Source of the DNA: Anaerovorax odorimutans | GTDB taxonomy: Bacteria; Bacillota; Clostridia; Peptostreptococcales; JAAYPU01 | Length of the DNA: 64,000 nucleotides | Reading direction: 5' to 3' | NCBI GenBank assembly: GCA_016841185.1 | Contig: JAENZQ010000001.1 | Location: forward strand, 74,364-138,363 | Shown here: piece by piece, positions 53,316-61,499 of the stretch | Numbering within the stretch: position 1 is the first letter of the stretch | Layout of the letters: each line of letters opens with the position of its first letter | The notes under the pieces: generated by a model | Told to the model about the DNA's origin: nothing | Database searches by the model: none | The model's input: only the letters and a program-made list of their open reading frames with translations | Made by a program: the position numbers and the translations under genes

Positions 53316-54611
53316 TTATTTTCTCATATCGATCACACGTTTTGCTTTGCCTTCATATCTGGTAAGGCTTCGGGGTTCTACCAAGTGTATTTTTGCATCT
53401 ATCCCTAAAATTGTCCGAAGATTTGATTTGATTCTGTTGTTTAAAGATTCCAGCAAAGAAAAAGATTCCAGTAAATTCGCATCCATAAGCTCTACGTCTA
53501 TCTCTATTTTATCAAGATATCCTTTTTTGAAAACCTTTATTTGATAATGAGGCCCTATTTCTTCAATATTTAAAAGTACTTCTTCGATTTGAGAAGGAAA
53601 AACATTCACGCCCCCTATAATCAGCATATCATCTGTTCGGCCTTCAATTTTTGACATTCTGACTGTTGTCCTTCCGCAATCGCATTTTTCATACATTAAA
53701 CGGGTAATATCTTTCGTCCTGTATCTTATAAGGGGAAGTGCTTCCTTTGTGATCGTGGTAATCACCAATTCTCCTTTTTCTCCGGGAGGAAGTGTTCTAC
53801 CGGACTCAGGATCAATGATTTCGGGAATAAAATGGTCCTCTGATATATGCATTCCGGCCAGTTGCTCACACTCTCCCGACACACCGGGACCTATTAGTTC
53901 GCTCATTCCGTAGTTTTCTGTTGCAAACAATCCCCACGCTTGATTGAGTTCCTTTCTCATTGCTTCCGTTGAACCTTCACCACCAAACAGTCCCCATTTT
54001 ACCTTCAGATCTTTTTTGGGGTCTATTCCTTCTTCTTTTGCGATTTCAGCCATATGGAGTGCATAGGACGGTGTACAAATCAGGGCAGTAGTTCCAAAAT
54101 CCTTCATAATCATAATCTGTTTCTTGGTGTTTCCGCTGGAAGTAGGAATAACAGAAGCTCCTACCTTTTCAAGTCCCTGATGAAGGCCGAAAGCTCCGGT
54201 AAACAACCCGTATCCAAAGGCCACCTGTGCAATGTCCTGGTCGCTAACGCCTGCCATCGTAACAATTCGGGCAATCAACTGAGCCCAAACTTCCATGTCA
54301 TTCTTCGTATAACCTACTACCGTTGGTTTCCCGGTTGTGCCTGACGATGCATGAAACCTGACAATATCTCTGTTGGAAACTGCAAAAAGACCAAATGGAT
54401 AGCTGTCCCTCAGATCATCCTTCACAGTAAAGGGCAGCTTCTGTAGATCCTTTAAACATTTGATGTCCTCAGGCATCAAACCCATTTCGTCAAACTTGTG
54501 ACGATAAAACGGAACCCGTTCATATACTCTTTTAACCGTATTTTTAAGCCTTTTCAGCTGTATTTCTTCAAACTGCTCCCTCTTCAGGGTTTCTTCCTTT
54601 GCCCAAATCAT
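53316..54611 (-). CDS. paaK: Phenylacetate-CoA ligase
   Basis: A 431-residue adenylate-forming ligase that activates phenylacetate or a related aryl acid to its CoA thioester. [16 protein letters not shown] is the ATP loop; [20 protein letters not shown] and [11 protein letters not shown] are typical of PaaK. The C-terminal lid ([15 protein letters not shown]) is complete. In anaerobes this often serves amino-acid fermentation alongside ACT and indolepyruvate oxidoreductase genes. The chosen ATG (54611) has AAGGAGG upstream; the reading extended upstream crosses a terminator-like hairpin. Confidence 0.93.
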   Translation of the reverse strand: MIWAKEETLKREQFEEIQLKRLKNTVKRVYERVPFYRHKFDEMGLMPEDIKCLKDLQKLPFTVKDDLRDSYPFGLFAVSNRDIVRFHASSGTTGKPTVVGYTKNDMEVWAQLIARIVTMAGVSDQDIAQVAFGYGLFTGAFGLHQGLEKVGASVIPTSSGNTKKQIMIMKDFGTTALICTPSYALHMAEIAKEEGIDPKKDLKVKWGLFGGEGSTEAMRKELNQAWGLFATENYGMSELIGPGVSGECEQLAGMHISEDHFIPEIIDPESGRTLPPGEKGELVITTITKEALPLIRYRTKDITRLMYEKCDCGRTTVRMSKIEGRTDDMLIIGGVNVFPSQIEEVLLNIEEIGPHYQIKVFKKGYLDKIEIDVELMDANLLESFSLLESLNNRIKSNLRTILGIDAKIHLVEPRSLTRYEGKAKRVIDMRK

Positions 54612-54663
54612 TTTAAAACCTCCTTGCTCTACCATATGCCTCAGTATTTTCTGTGCAAACATT

Positions 54664-54700
54664 AAAAAGCCCGTCTGGCAGAAAACAAAACGGACTTTTT
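54664..54700 (-). terminator. Terminator-like hairpin in the paaK leader
   Basis: On the minus strand, arms AAAAAGTCCGT and ACGGGCTTTTT (one G-U pair) flank a 15-base loop and end in a U-run, 53 bp before paaK. A candidate promoter (TTGCAT at 54789-54784, TATATT at 54765-54760, 18-bp spacer) starts a leader of about 140 bases. This suggests attenuation; I could not match the leader to a T-box or known riboswitch. Confidence 0.5.
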
Positions 54701-54792
54701 TCATAAGTTCAATTACTTCTATTCCCACCAACCTGCAAAAGTATTTAACCTCATGAAACAATATATCATATTATCAGTGAAAAATGCAACAG

Positions 54793-55764
54793 TTAATGCT
54801 TTTCATGGTCAATTGTAATGTTTGCTGCTGCAGCATTTAAATAGAGCTCCACCACCTCATCGGCTTCATCATAATTGGGACTAACCAATTCTGATCCTTT
54901 TTCCTCCAGTCCGATTTTATCTGTAAAATGCATCAAAGTTCCTTCTTTTTTTACTTTAATACCGCTATCCTCGGGAATATGAATAGATATGTTGGACACG
55001 CCTCCATCCACATAAGCTTTGATATGAGGATTTTCCGATCCCAGATACAAATCAATGTTTCCGGCCCCTATATTAAGTGTAAAGGTGTTCACTTTTAATT
55101 CTGACATATCCAGCTCCGCATCCAAAGCACCTAAATCAGCATCAATATCCCATAGTAAATCTTCATTCAACTTTAAATCTACATATCGGCTTTTTATCTT
55201 TTCTGAAATTTTTTCTTCCCATATCTCAATTTTCTCCGTTTTGCTTTTTTCGTCATAATCATTCCTGTGAGATAATTCCTTAATATTGCTTTTAACTTCA
55301 AACACATTGTCATGAGTATCCTTCAGATCAAATTTACATGCACCTAACTCAATGAAAATCTCTCCTTTTTCAGCATCTTCATTTTTATGGACCATAGAAT
55401 TCCTGGAGAAGCCTTCTCCATCCCAATCCGATCTTATTTCACCATTCTCTATGAAGAAATGGAAATCCTCAAAACTATTAAAACCGCCAAACCCGTTAAA
55501 TCTCTCCCCAAACGAAGAATAAAATAAAATAAAGATTAAAAAAGAGCCCCATAAAATTACTTTAATGATGGTGTGTTTATTAAAAAGGATGCTGATTCCG
55601 ATAATAATCAATGTTATGGGCCACATGCTTATTAAAGCACCAATAAATCCAAGAATGGAAAAAGAAAATTCAAATATTTCAAGCTTGGATATTAAAAACA
55701 ATGCACCTATCAGAATAAGGAATAATCCCAATCTGCTTCCATGATCAACTTTACTTTTCATCAT
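54793..55764 (-). CDS. LiaF-like membrane protein
   Basis: A 323-residue protein. Three or four membrane helices lie in the first ~90 residues (LGLFLILIGALFLISKL, MWPITLIIIGISILF, VILWGSFLIFILFY). The rest is a repetitive beta domain (DIDADLGALDAELDMSELKV, LNIGAGNIDLYLG, AYVDGGVSNISIHIPEDSG) of the LiaF/toast-rack type. LiaF-like proteins damp cell-envelope stress signalling. It overlaps the end of the second PspC gene by 14 bp, so the three form one operon. No liaRS genes are adjacent. Confidence 0.82.
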   Translation of the reverse strand: MMKSKVDHGSRLGLFLILIGALFLISKLEIFEFSFSILGFIGALISMWPITLIIIGISILFNKHTIIKVILWGSFLIFILFYSSFGERFNGFGGFNSFEDFHFFIENGEIRSDWDGEGFSRNSMVHKNEDAEKGEIFIELGACKFDLKDTHDNVFEVKSNIKELSHRNDYDEKSKTEKIEIWEEKISEKIKSRYVDLKLNEDLLWDIDADLGALDAELDMSELKVNTFTLNIGAGNIDLYLGSENPHIKAYVDGGVSNISIHIPEDSGIKVKKEGTLMHFTDKIGLEEKGSELVSPNYDEADEVVELYLNAAAANITIDHEKH

Positions 55765-56143
55765 TGCCCCCTCTGCTTCTTAGAAATAAAAATACCCCTA
55801 TGCAGATAAAAGCTGCTGCAACAAGCATTTCGCCATCCACCCAATGGAAATACTTTTTTGAGATGACCAGTATCCCAAATCCGACTAAAGCAGCGCCTAA
55901 AATCATTTTCCCTTTTTCCGAGTCATAATTCTCCTCTTTGTAAACTCTTCCTGTTTCTGAGGTATCCCTTGGCATAATGATAGCAGCAATAATATAAAAT
56001 ATAAGACCGGCACCATAGGCAAGTGTTGCAAGCACCCAAATCAGCCGGACAATGACAGGGTCAATATTAAAATATTCCGCTACGCCCCCGCAAACTCCTG
56101 CAAATACTTTATCTCTTGAAGATTTATAGATCTTCTGATTCAT
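55751..56143 (-). CDS. PspC-domain protein (second copy)
   Basis: A 130-residue membrane protein. The PspC domain is in the first ~60 residues (KIYKSSRDKVFAGVCGGVAE, VRLIWVLATLAYGAGLIFYI), followed by two more membrane helices (residues about 80-98 and 103-120). PspC proteins take part in envelope-stress responses. It overlaps both neighbours (20 bp upstream, 14 bp downstream). The ATG at 56143 is the homologous start. Confidence 0.88.
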   Translation of the reverse strand: MNQKIYKSSRDKVFAGVCGGVAEYFNIDPVIVRLIWVLATLAYGAGLIFYIIAAIIMPRDTSETGRVYKEENYDSEKGKMILGAALVGFGILVISKKYFHWVDGEMLVAAAFICIGVFLFLRSRGGNDEK

Positions 56144-56420
56144 GATGCTCCTCCTGTGATACGTCACTTTCCTCTTCTTGGACTTTTTCTTCTTTAAGTA
56201 TATCTTTCTCTGTTTCTTCTATTACTTCTGCCAAAGGCTCTTCCGGTATAATTAGTGCTGCCACAATATATAGAATTAAACCTGTACCCCATGACAATAT
56301 CGTGAGAAATGCCCATACCAATCTAATAATGGTTGAGTCGATATTGAGCTGCTCTGCAATGCCCCCACATACGCCTGCCAATTTCTTATCTGTCGATGAA
56401 CGATATAATTTGCTTTTCAT
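56124..56420 (-). CDS. PspC-domain protein (first copy)
   Basis: A 98-residue protein that is one PspC domain (KLYRSSTDKKLAGVCGGIAE; IIRLVWAFLTILSWGTGLIL) with an acidic tail of about 35 residues. It is a clear tandem paralogue of the gene downstream and is first in the PspC-PspC-LiaF operon. Confidence 0.9.
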   Translation of the reverse strand: MKSKLYRSSTDKKLAGVCGGIAEQLNIDSTIIRLVWAFLTILSWGTGLILYIVAALIIPEEPLAEVIEETEKDILKEEKVQEEESDVSQEEHHESEDL

Positions 56421-56482
56421 CTATATGACCTCCATTGTTTATAAGTACATTACTTCTTACTGTATTTATTATATAATATATA

Positions 56483-56510
56483 ATAAAAAAAAACAGCCAA
56501 AAGGCTGTTA
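56483..56510 (-). terminator. Terminator after the DUF1292 gene
   Basis: Arms AACAGCC (56492-56498) and GGCTGTT (56503-56509) with an AAAA loop, followed on the minus strand by nine T residues. Confidence 0.9.
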
Positions 56511-56549
56511 GAATTCTGTTAGAGATTCATTAGAAATATACGCAAGAAT

Positions 56550-56882
56550 TTATTCTTTGTCTTTTTCGGTATCCTCCTTGCCTTCTTCTTCATAAGCAAG
56601 TTTCTCAAAAGCATCTGCTACTCTGTTAAATTCGTCTTCATCCGTAATATCCATAAGCTCGAATTCTTCATCATCTAATTCTTTATACCCGTAAATATAT
56701 ACATCATCTGATCCGTCTCCAGGCAGAAGTGCAATATATTCTTTTCCTTCAAATTCAAATACCCCAATCACTTCACACTCGACAGACTCACCATCGTCAA
56801 ATTCCAAGGTAATAACTTCCACACCTTCTTCTTCATCATAACAACCACAACCGCAATCGGTATTCTCTAATTTTTTATCCAT
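56550..56882 (-). CDS. DUF1292 protein
   Basis: A 110-residue acidic protein. A short Cys-rich N-terminus (CGCGCYDEE) precedes the DUF1292 core (ITLEFDDGESVECEVIGVFE; EYIALLPGDGSDDVYIYGY). This family is common in Firmicutes, often near replication or recombination genes; its function is unknown. The ATG at 56882 has AAAGGACG upstream. It is a single gene with its own terminator. Confidence 0.9.
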   Translation of the reverse strand: MDKKLENTDCGCGCYDEEEGVEVITLEFDDGESVECEVIGVFEFEGKEYIALLPGDGSDDVYIYGYKELDDEEFELMDITDEDEFNRVADAFEKLAYEEEGKEDTEKDKE

Positions 56883-56958
56883 GTTATTTCGTCCTTTCAT
56901 TTAAAAAATTTATCGTCTCCACTATACATTATATATATCCATAAATCAAATAGTTTAG

Positions 56959-58374
56959 TCAACAATTGTGAATCTCTTCATATGCTTTAATATATTCCGT
57001 AACCGACATGCTCCAGCTTAAATCCGTATGAACAGCATTATTAAAAACCAACTCCCATTTATCTTTTTGATTATAGATTTTTACAGCTCTTATAATCGTA
57101 TCCAGCATTTCTGTTCCTTCATAATGATCAAAAGTGAATCCCGTACCCTGTTCGCTCTTTTCAAATGAAACCACAGAATCTTTAAGGCCGCCGGTTGCTC
57201 TTACTATAGGAACAGCGCCATATCTCATGGCAATCATCTGTGTAAGGCCGCACGGCTCAAATTTAGACGGCATAAGAACCATATCGGCTGCACCATATAT
57301 TTGGCGTGACAAACCTTCGTCAAATTGGATGAATGCATAAAGCTTTTTAGGGTAACGGGGGATCATATCCTTAAAGAATTGCTCATATCTGCGCTCCCCT
57401 ACACCTAAGATGACAAGCTGTAAATTTAAACGTAATATATGGTCAATCTGCTCTTTGATCAGGTCAATTCCTTTCTGCTCCGTAAGCCTCGATATAACAG
57501 CAATCATTGGAATATCTTCACCTTCTTTTAAGCCATATCGTTTTTGGAATTCAATTTTATTCAGAACCTTTTCAGAATAAGAATCTTTATACTTTCGATA
57601 CAAATTTTTATCGGTTTCGGGATTGTAAAGATTATAATCGATTCCATTAAGTATTCCCCTGATCTTTCGATGGTTTGCCTTTAAAACCGATTCCAATCCC
57701 TCTCCCAAATATTCATTCTGGATTTCTCTGGCATAAGCCGGGCTTACGGTTGTTATCAAATCTGCTGATATGATACCCCCCTTTAATAAATTGGCATACC
57801 CGTTAAATTCCATATTTGAAATACAATTTTCAATTTTTAACAAATTGTTAAGCAACTCTTTTGGCAGAATTCCTTGATATTTTAAATTATGAATGGTAAG
57901 AATCGACCTTATTCCCTGATAGAAAGCATCCTTATATATTTCCCTTATAAGAAAAGGGACCAGAGCAGTATGCCAATCATGGCAATGAATGATATCAGGG
58001 CAAAAATTTATTTCCTTTAAGCCGTCAAGGATGGCTTTGGAAAAATAAATGAATTTTTCCGCTTCATCGGAATACCCGTAATAGCTTGACTGCTTAAAGT
58101 AATATTCGTTATCAACAAAATAGTACAATATTTCATTGTAACTCAACGTTTCAATCCTGCAATACCGTTTTTCCCGGTTTAATTCAACACTGAACTCAGC
58201 TACTGGAGTCATTTTATTTCTGAATTCATCTGATATTTGATGGTATTTCGGCATTATAACACGAACGTCCAACCCCTTATTTTTTAATTCTACAGGCAGA
58301 GACCCGATTACATCGCCTAATCCCCCGGTTTTAGCAAAAGGGTATCCTTCTGAAGCAGCATATAATACTTTCAC
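56959..58374 (-). CDS. glgA: Glycogen synthase
   Basis: A 471-residue GT5 glycogen/starch synthase that adds glucose from ADP-glucose to alpha-1,4-glucan. The N-terminus YAASEGYPFAKTGGLGDVIG carries the K-x-G-G-L ADP-glucose site; IHCHDWHTALVP, TVSPAYAREI and SKFEPCGLTQMIAMRYG are further family blocks. It is last in the glgB-GH13-glgC-glgA operon, 15 bp after glgC. Confidence 0.97.
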   Translation of the reverse strand: MKVLYAASEGYPFAKTGGLGDVIGSLPVELKNKGLDVRVIMPKYHQISDEFRNKMTPVAEFSVELNREKRYCRIETLSYNEILYYFVDNEYYFKQSSYYGYSDEAEKFIYFSKAILDGLKEINFCPDIIHCHDWHTALVPFLIREIYKDAFYQGIRSILTIHNLKYQGILPKELLNNLLKIENCISNMEFNGYANLLKGGIISADLITTVSPAYAREIQNEYLGEGLESVLKANHRKIRGILNGIDYNLYNPETDKNLYRKYKDSYSEKVLNKIEFQKRYGLKEGEDIPMIAVISRLTEQKGIDLIKEQIDHILRLNLQLVILGVGERRYEQFFKDMIPRYPKKLYAFIQFDEGLSRQIYGAADMVLMPSKFEPCGLTQMIAMRYGAVPIVRATGGLKDSVVSFEKSEQGTGFTFDHYEGTEMLDTIIRAVKIYNQKDKWELVFNNAVHTDLSWSMSVTEYIKAYEEIHNC

Positions 58375-58389
58375 GCTTGGCCTCCTTAT

Positions 58390-59535
58390 TTATGAAATTA
58401 TTTTAATCATACTATTTTTAATTCCCGTAATACTTGGGATAAGCTCATCTGAAAATTCCATGGAGTAATTCTCATCAATTTTGGCTTTTTCACTTATAAT
58501 ACTTTTGTATATATTAATATTTCCGGAAATTTCCGAACCGCTTAATACAATAGAATCCTTTATTTTTGTACGCTCATCGATAAAAACATCAGAAAAAATA
58601 ATGGAGTTTACAACTTCTCCTAAAATGGTACATCCATCTGATATCAACGAATTTTTTACTTGAGCATTCACGCCTATATACTGTGGTCTCGATAAAAGCT
58701 GGTGCGTATATATGTTATTCATATCTTTCCATATATTAAATCCGGAATCTTTTCTCAATAAATCCATATTTGCCTCGTAATAGCTTTCTATGGTTCCTAC
58801 ATCCCGCCAATATCCATTGAACAAATATGAATAGACATCTTTCTTTTCTTCCAGAATCATAGGAATAATATTCTTCCCAAAGTCATTTTTTGAATTCTTG
58901 TTTTTATTATCATCAATTAAGGCATTTTTTAATACATTCCAATTAAAAATATAAATTCCCATAGAAGCCAAATTACATTGCGGGAATTGAGGTTTTTCCC
59001 AGAATTCAGTTATCAGGTCATTTTCACCGGTTTTTAATATTCCGAATCTATGGGCTTCTGTCATAGGTACATGTGTTACAGCAATTGTCACTTCAGCATT
59101 TTTATTAATGTGAAATTTCAGCATATCTTTATAATTCATTTTATAGATATGGTCTCCTGATAGAATCAAAACATATTTGGGATTATATAAATCAATGAAT
59201 TCTATATTTTGAAATACTGCATCAGATGTACCCTGATACCATTTTTTATCATTCCTCGTTTCATATGGCGACAATATACTGACTTCGCCATTGGGTTTAT
59301 TTAACCCCCAGGCCTCACCGGTACCAATATAGGAGTTAAGAAACTGTGGCCTGTATTGAGTGAGTACCCCGATAATATTTATTCCTGAATTTCTACAGTT
59401 ACTCAGGCTGAAATCAATCAGTTTATATTTTCCACCATATGCAACTGCAGGTTTTGCTGTATTGTCCGTAAGATTCCCTAATCTTTCGCCTCTTCCACCT
59501 GCAAGAAGCATTGCGATACAATCCTTATTGAGCAT
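58390..59535 (-). CDS. glgC: Glucose-1-phosphate adenylyltransferase
   Basis: A 381-residue ADP-glucose pyrophosphorylase. MLLAGGRGERLGNLT is the nucleotide loop, QYRPQFLNSYIG and GTSDAVFQNIEF bind ATP and glucose-1-phosphate, and WRDVGTIESYYEANM leads into a left-handed beta-helix (ISDGCTILGEVVNSII). Many Firmicutes encode a GlgC-GlgD pair; here glgC is alone in the operon. It supplies ADP-glucose to glgA just downstream. Confidence 0.95.
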   Translation of the reverse strand: MLNKDCIAMLLAGGRGERLGNLTDNTAKPAVAYGGKYKLIDFSLSNCRNSGINIIGVLTQYRPQFLNSYIGTGEAWGLNKPNGEVSILSPYETRNDKKWYQGTSDAVFQNIEFIDLYNPKYVLILSGDHIYKMNYKDMLKFHINKNAEVTIAVTHVPMTEAHRFGILKTGENDLITEFWEKPQFPQCNLASMGIYIFNWNVLKNALIDDNKNKNSKNDFGKNIIPMILEEKKDVYSYLFNGYWRDVGTIESYYEANMDLLRKDSGFNIWKDMNNIYTHQLLSRPQYIGVNAQVKNSLISDGCTILGEVVNSIIFSDVFIDERTKIKDSIVLSGSEISGNINIYKSIISEKAKIDENYSMEFSDELIPSITGIKNSMIKIIS

Positions 59536-59585
59536 TTAATACTCTCCTTTTCTGACAGGTCTTTTTTAATACTTTCAGTTAATTC

Positions 59586-61499
59586 TCAGTCATTAGATAA
59601 AAATATTCTTCCCTCCAAAGGCTTTAAAGATACTTTTTCTGCAACAATTGATTCTTCTTTATGAACCAAATCAATCAAAGATTTTTTTTCAAAAGTATTT
59701 TTCGGCAATATGAAACTGTACTCCTTATCCAAGCTGCGGTTAAAAAGACATATCGCCTGCTCATTGCTTAAGGTTCTTATATATCCAAAAATATCGTTAT
59801 GGCATGAAAACCCTTTCCAGGCACCTGAGACAAAAACTTCATGGTTTTTTCTGATATTAATAGCCTTTTTATACCAGGCAAGCAAACCTTTATCCTCCCT
59901 GCCCCAGGGATAAGGGCCTCTGTTGTAGGGATCTGCATATCCTTCCATACCCGCTTCATCTCCGTAGTAGATGCAGGGTATTCCAGGAAAAGTCATTTGA
60001 ATAAGTACTAAAAGCTTCAGTCTTCTGATTCCTGTCTGCCTTTTTTTTTCCGGCAGCCGATATTTTTCTTTTTCCACATCACTCATGTTATGGGGATTCC
60101 GGGCTTCTCCCAATAAAGTCAGAATCCTCTCTACATCATGGGTTCCAATAAGGTTGATATTTGAATAAAAGATTTCCTGAGGATAATTCTCATACAGACT
60201 CATCAATTTTTTTTCAGCATCGTCTCCGTCGATATGTCCTAATATATAATCTATAAGGATGGATCTGAAAGGATAATTCATTACGGAATCCAGTTCATCT
60301 CCCCATAAATACTGACGTAATTGATCATAACTCACTTTATTTGAGGCATCTTCCCATACTTCTCCAATTAAAACGGAACTGTCGTCAGCCTCCCTTGCAG
60401 ACCTTTTCAGACCCTTGATAAACTCATCCGGCAGCTCATCTGCCACATCCAGCCGCCATCCTTTGACGCCCTTTTGAATCCAATACTTTATGACACTATC
60501 CTTATTTCGGTAAATGTAATCCTGATAGGAACTTTCCATCTCATTTACATTGGGTAATGTCCCTACACCCCACCATGATTCATATTCCTCAGGATAGTTA
60601 CTGAACTTATACCAGCTAAAATGAGGGGATTCTTTTGATTGGTAAGCGCCTGTTCCCGGATAAGTGCCGCTCTTATTGAAATAGAGGCTATCGCTTCCCG
60701 TATGACTGAAAACGCCATCTAATATAAATCGTATCCCATACTGCTCACCTGTTTTAATAAGGCTTTCAAAGTCTGTAAGACTTCCAAACATAGGATCTAT
60801 TTTTTTATAATCTCCGGTATCATATTTATGATTGCTGATGGCCTCGAAAATGGGATTCAGGTAAATTACACCTATTCCCAATTCCTTCAGATAGGGAAGT
60901 TTCTTTTCAACACCTTTCACATTTCCTCCAAAAAAATCCCACCGTACGACCCGGCCTTCACGGTCTTTGATGTAATAAGGTGTGTCATCCCAGTTACCAT
61001 GAATCAAACTTCCTCTGTTGGGCGCATTTACTTTTTTGTCTTCATTCCCATTACAGAAGCGGTCCACAAATATCTGATACATTATAGATTTTTTATACCA
61101 TTCGGGAACACTGAGCTTTTTATCATCATATACTGTGATCTGGTATGAAGGTGTATTATCACCATCTGTTATGACACCTTTTCCTCCGCTCCTTCCCCAG
61201 TTGTTTCCATAATACAGGATTTTTTCATGATACCTGATCACAAAATAATACCATACAAGCCCAGGATGATCAGGTGTCTTGTAACGGGCAGTATAAGTAG
61301 TTTTTTGAAGCTCCGCTTTCTCCGGACTCATCTCAATCCGGATCGGGTCAAACCCCTCATATATCTGAAGATAGCAATTAATGTCATCTGCTTCTTTTAC
61401 AAACAGGTCTATTCTTAATTCAATATCCGTTTTACAGGGAACTGCTCCAAAGGGCGTTCTGTAAAAGCGGTCATGCGAATCATGAAGGATTTCTAACAT
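59586..61499 (-). CDS. GH13 alpha-amylase/neopullulanase-type enzyme
   Basis: A 637-residue cytosolic glycoside hydrolase (no signal peptide). The first ~120 residues are a beta-sandwich N-domain of the CBM34 type. The catalytic barrel shows ILDGVFSHTGSDS, the nucleophile Asp in GWRLDVADELP, the acid/base Glu in LIGEVWEDA and LIGTHDVERIL. Such enzymes cut alpha-1,4 and sometimes alpha-1,6 bonds of maltodextrin, pullulan or cyclodextrin. In a glg operon it likely trims or debranches glycogen. Its start lies 20 bp inside the end of glgB. Confidence 0.92.
   Translation of the reverse strand: MLEILHDSHDRFYRTPFGAVPCKTDIELRIDLFVKEADDINCYLQIYEGFDPIRIEMSPEKAELQKTTYTARYKTPDHPGLVWYYFVIRYHEKILYYGNNWGRSGGKGVITDGDNTPSYQITVYDDKKLSVPEWYKKSIMYQIFVDRFCNGNEDKKVNAPNRGSLIHGNWDDTPYYIKDREGRVVRWDFFGGNVKGVEKKLPYLKELGIGVIYLNPIFEAISNHKYDTGDYKKIDPMFGSLTDFESLIKTGEQYGIRFILDGVFSHTGSDSLYFNKSGTYPGTGAYQSKESPHFSWYKFSNYPEEYESWWGVGTLPNVNEMESSYQDYIYRNKDSVIKYWIQKGVKGWRLDVADELPDEFIKGLKRSAREADDSSVLIGEVWEDASNKVSYDQLRQYLWGDELDSVMNYPFRSILIDYILGHIDGDDAEKKLMSLYENYPQEIFYSNINLIGTHDVERILTLLGEARNPHNMSDVEKEKYRLPEKKRQTGIRRLKLLVLIQMTFPGIPCIYYGDEAGMEGYADPYNRGPYPWGREDKGLLAWYKKAINIRKNHEVFVSGAWKGFSCHNDIFGYIRTLSNEQAICLFNRSLDKEYSFILPKNTFEKKSLIDLVHKEESIVAEKVSLKPLEGRIFLSND

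Noticed and set aside
54664-54760. T-box or known riboswitch before paaK
   Set aside because: I found no T-box TGGNACCGCG-type block or conserved core of common riboswitch classes; only the terminator-like hairpin is supported.
54612-54761. 50-residue N-terminal extension of PaaK
   Set aside because: It crosses a terminator-like hairpin and is absent from the family; the ATG at 54611 has a strong ribosome site.
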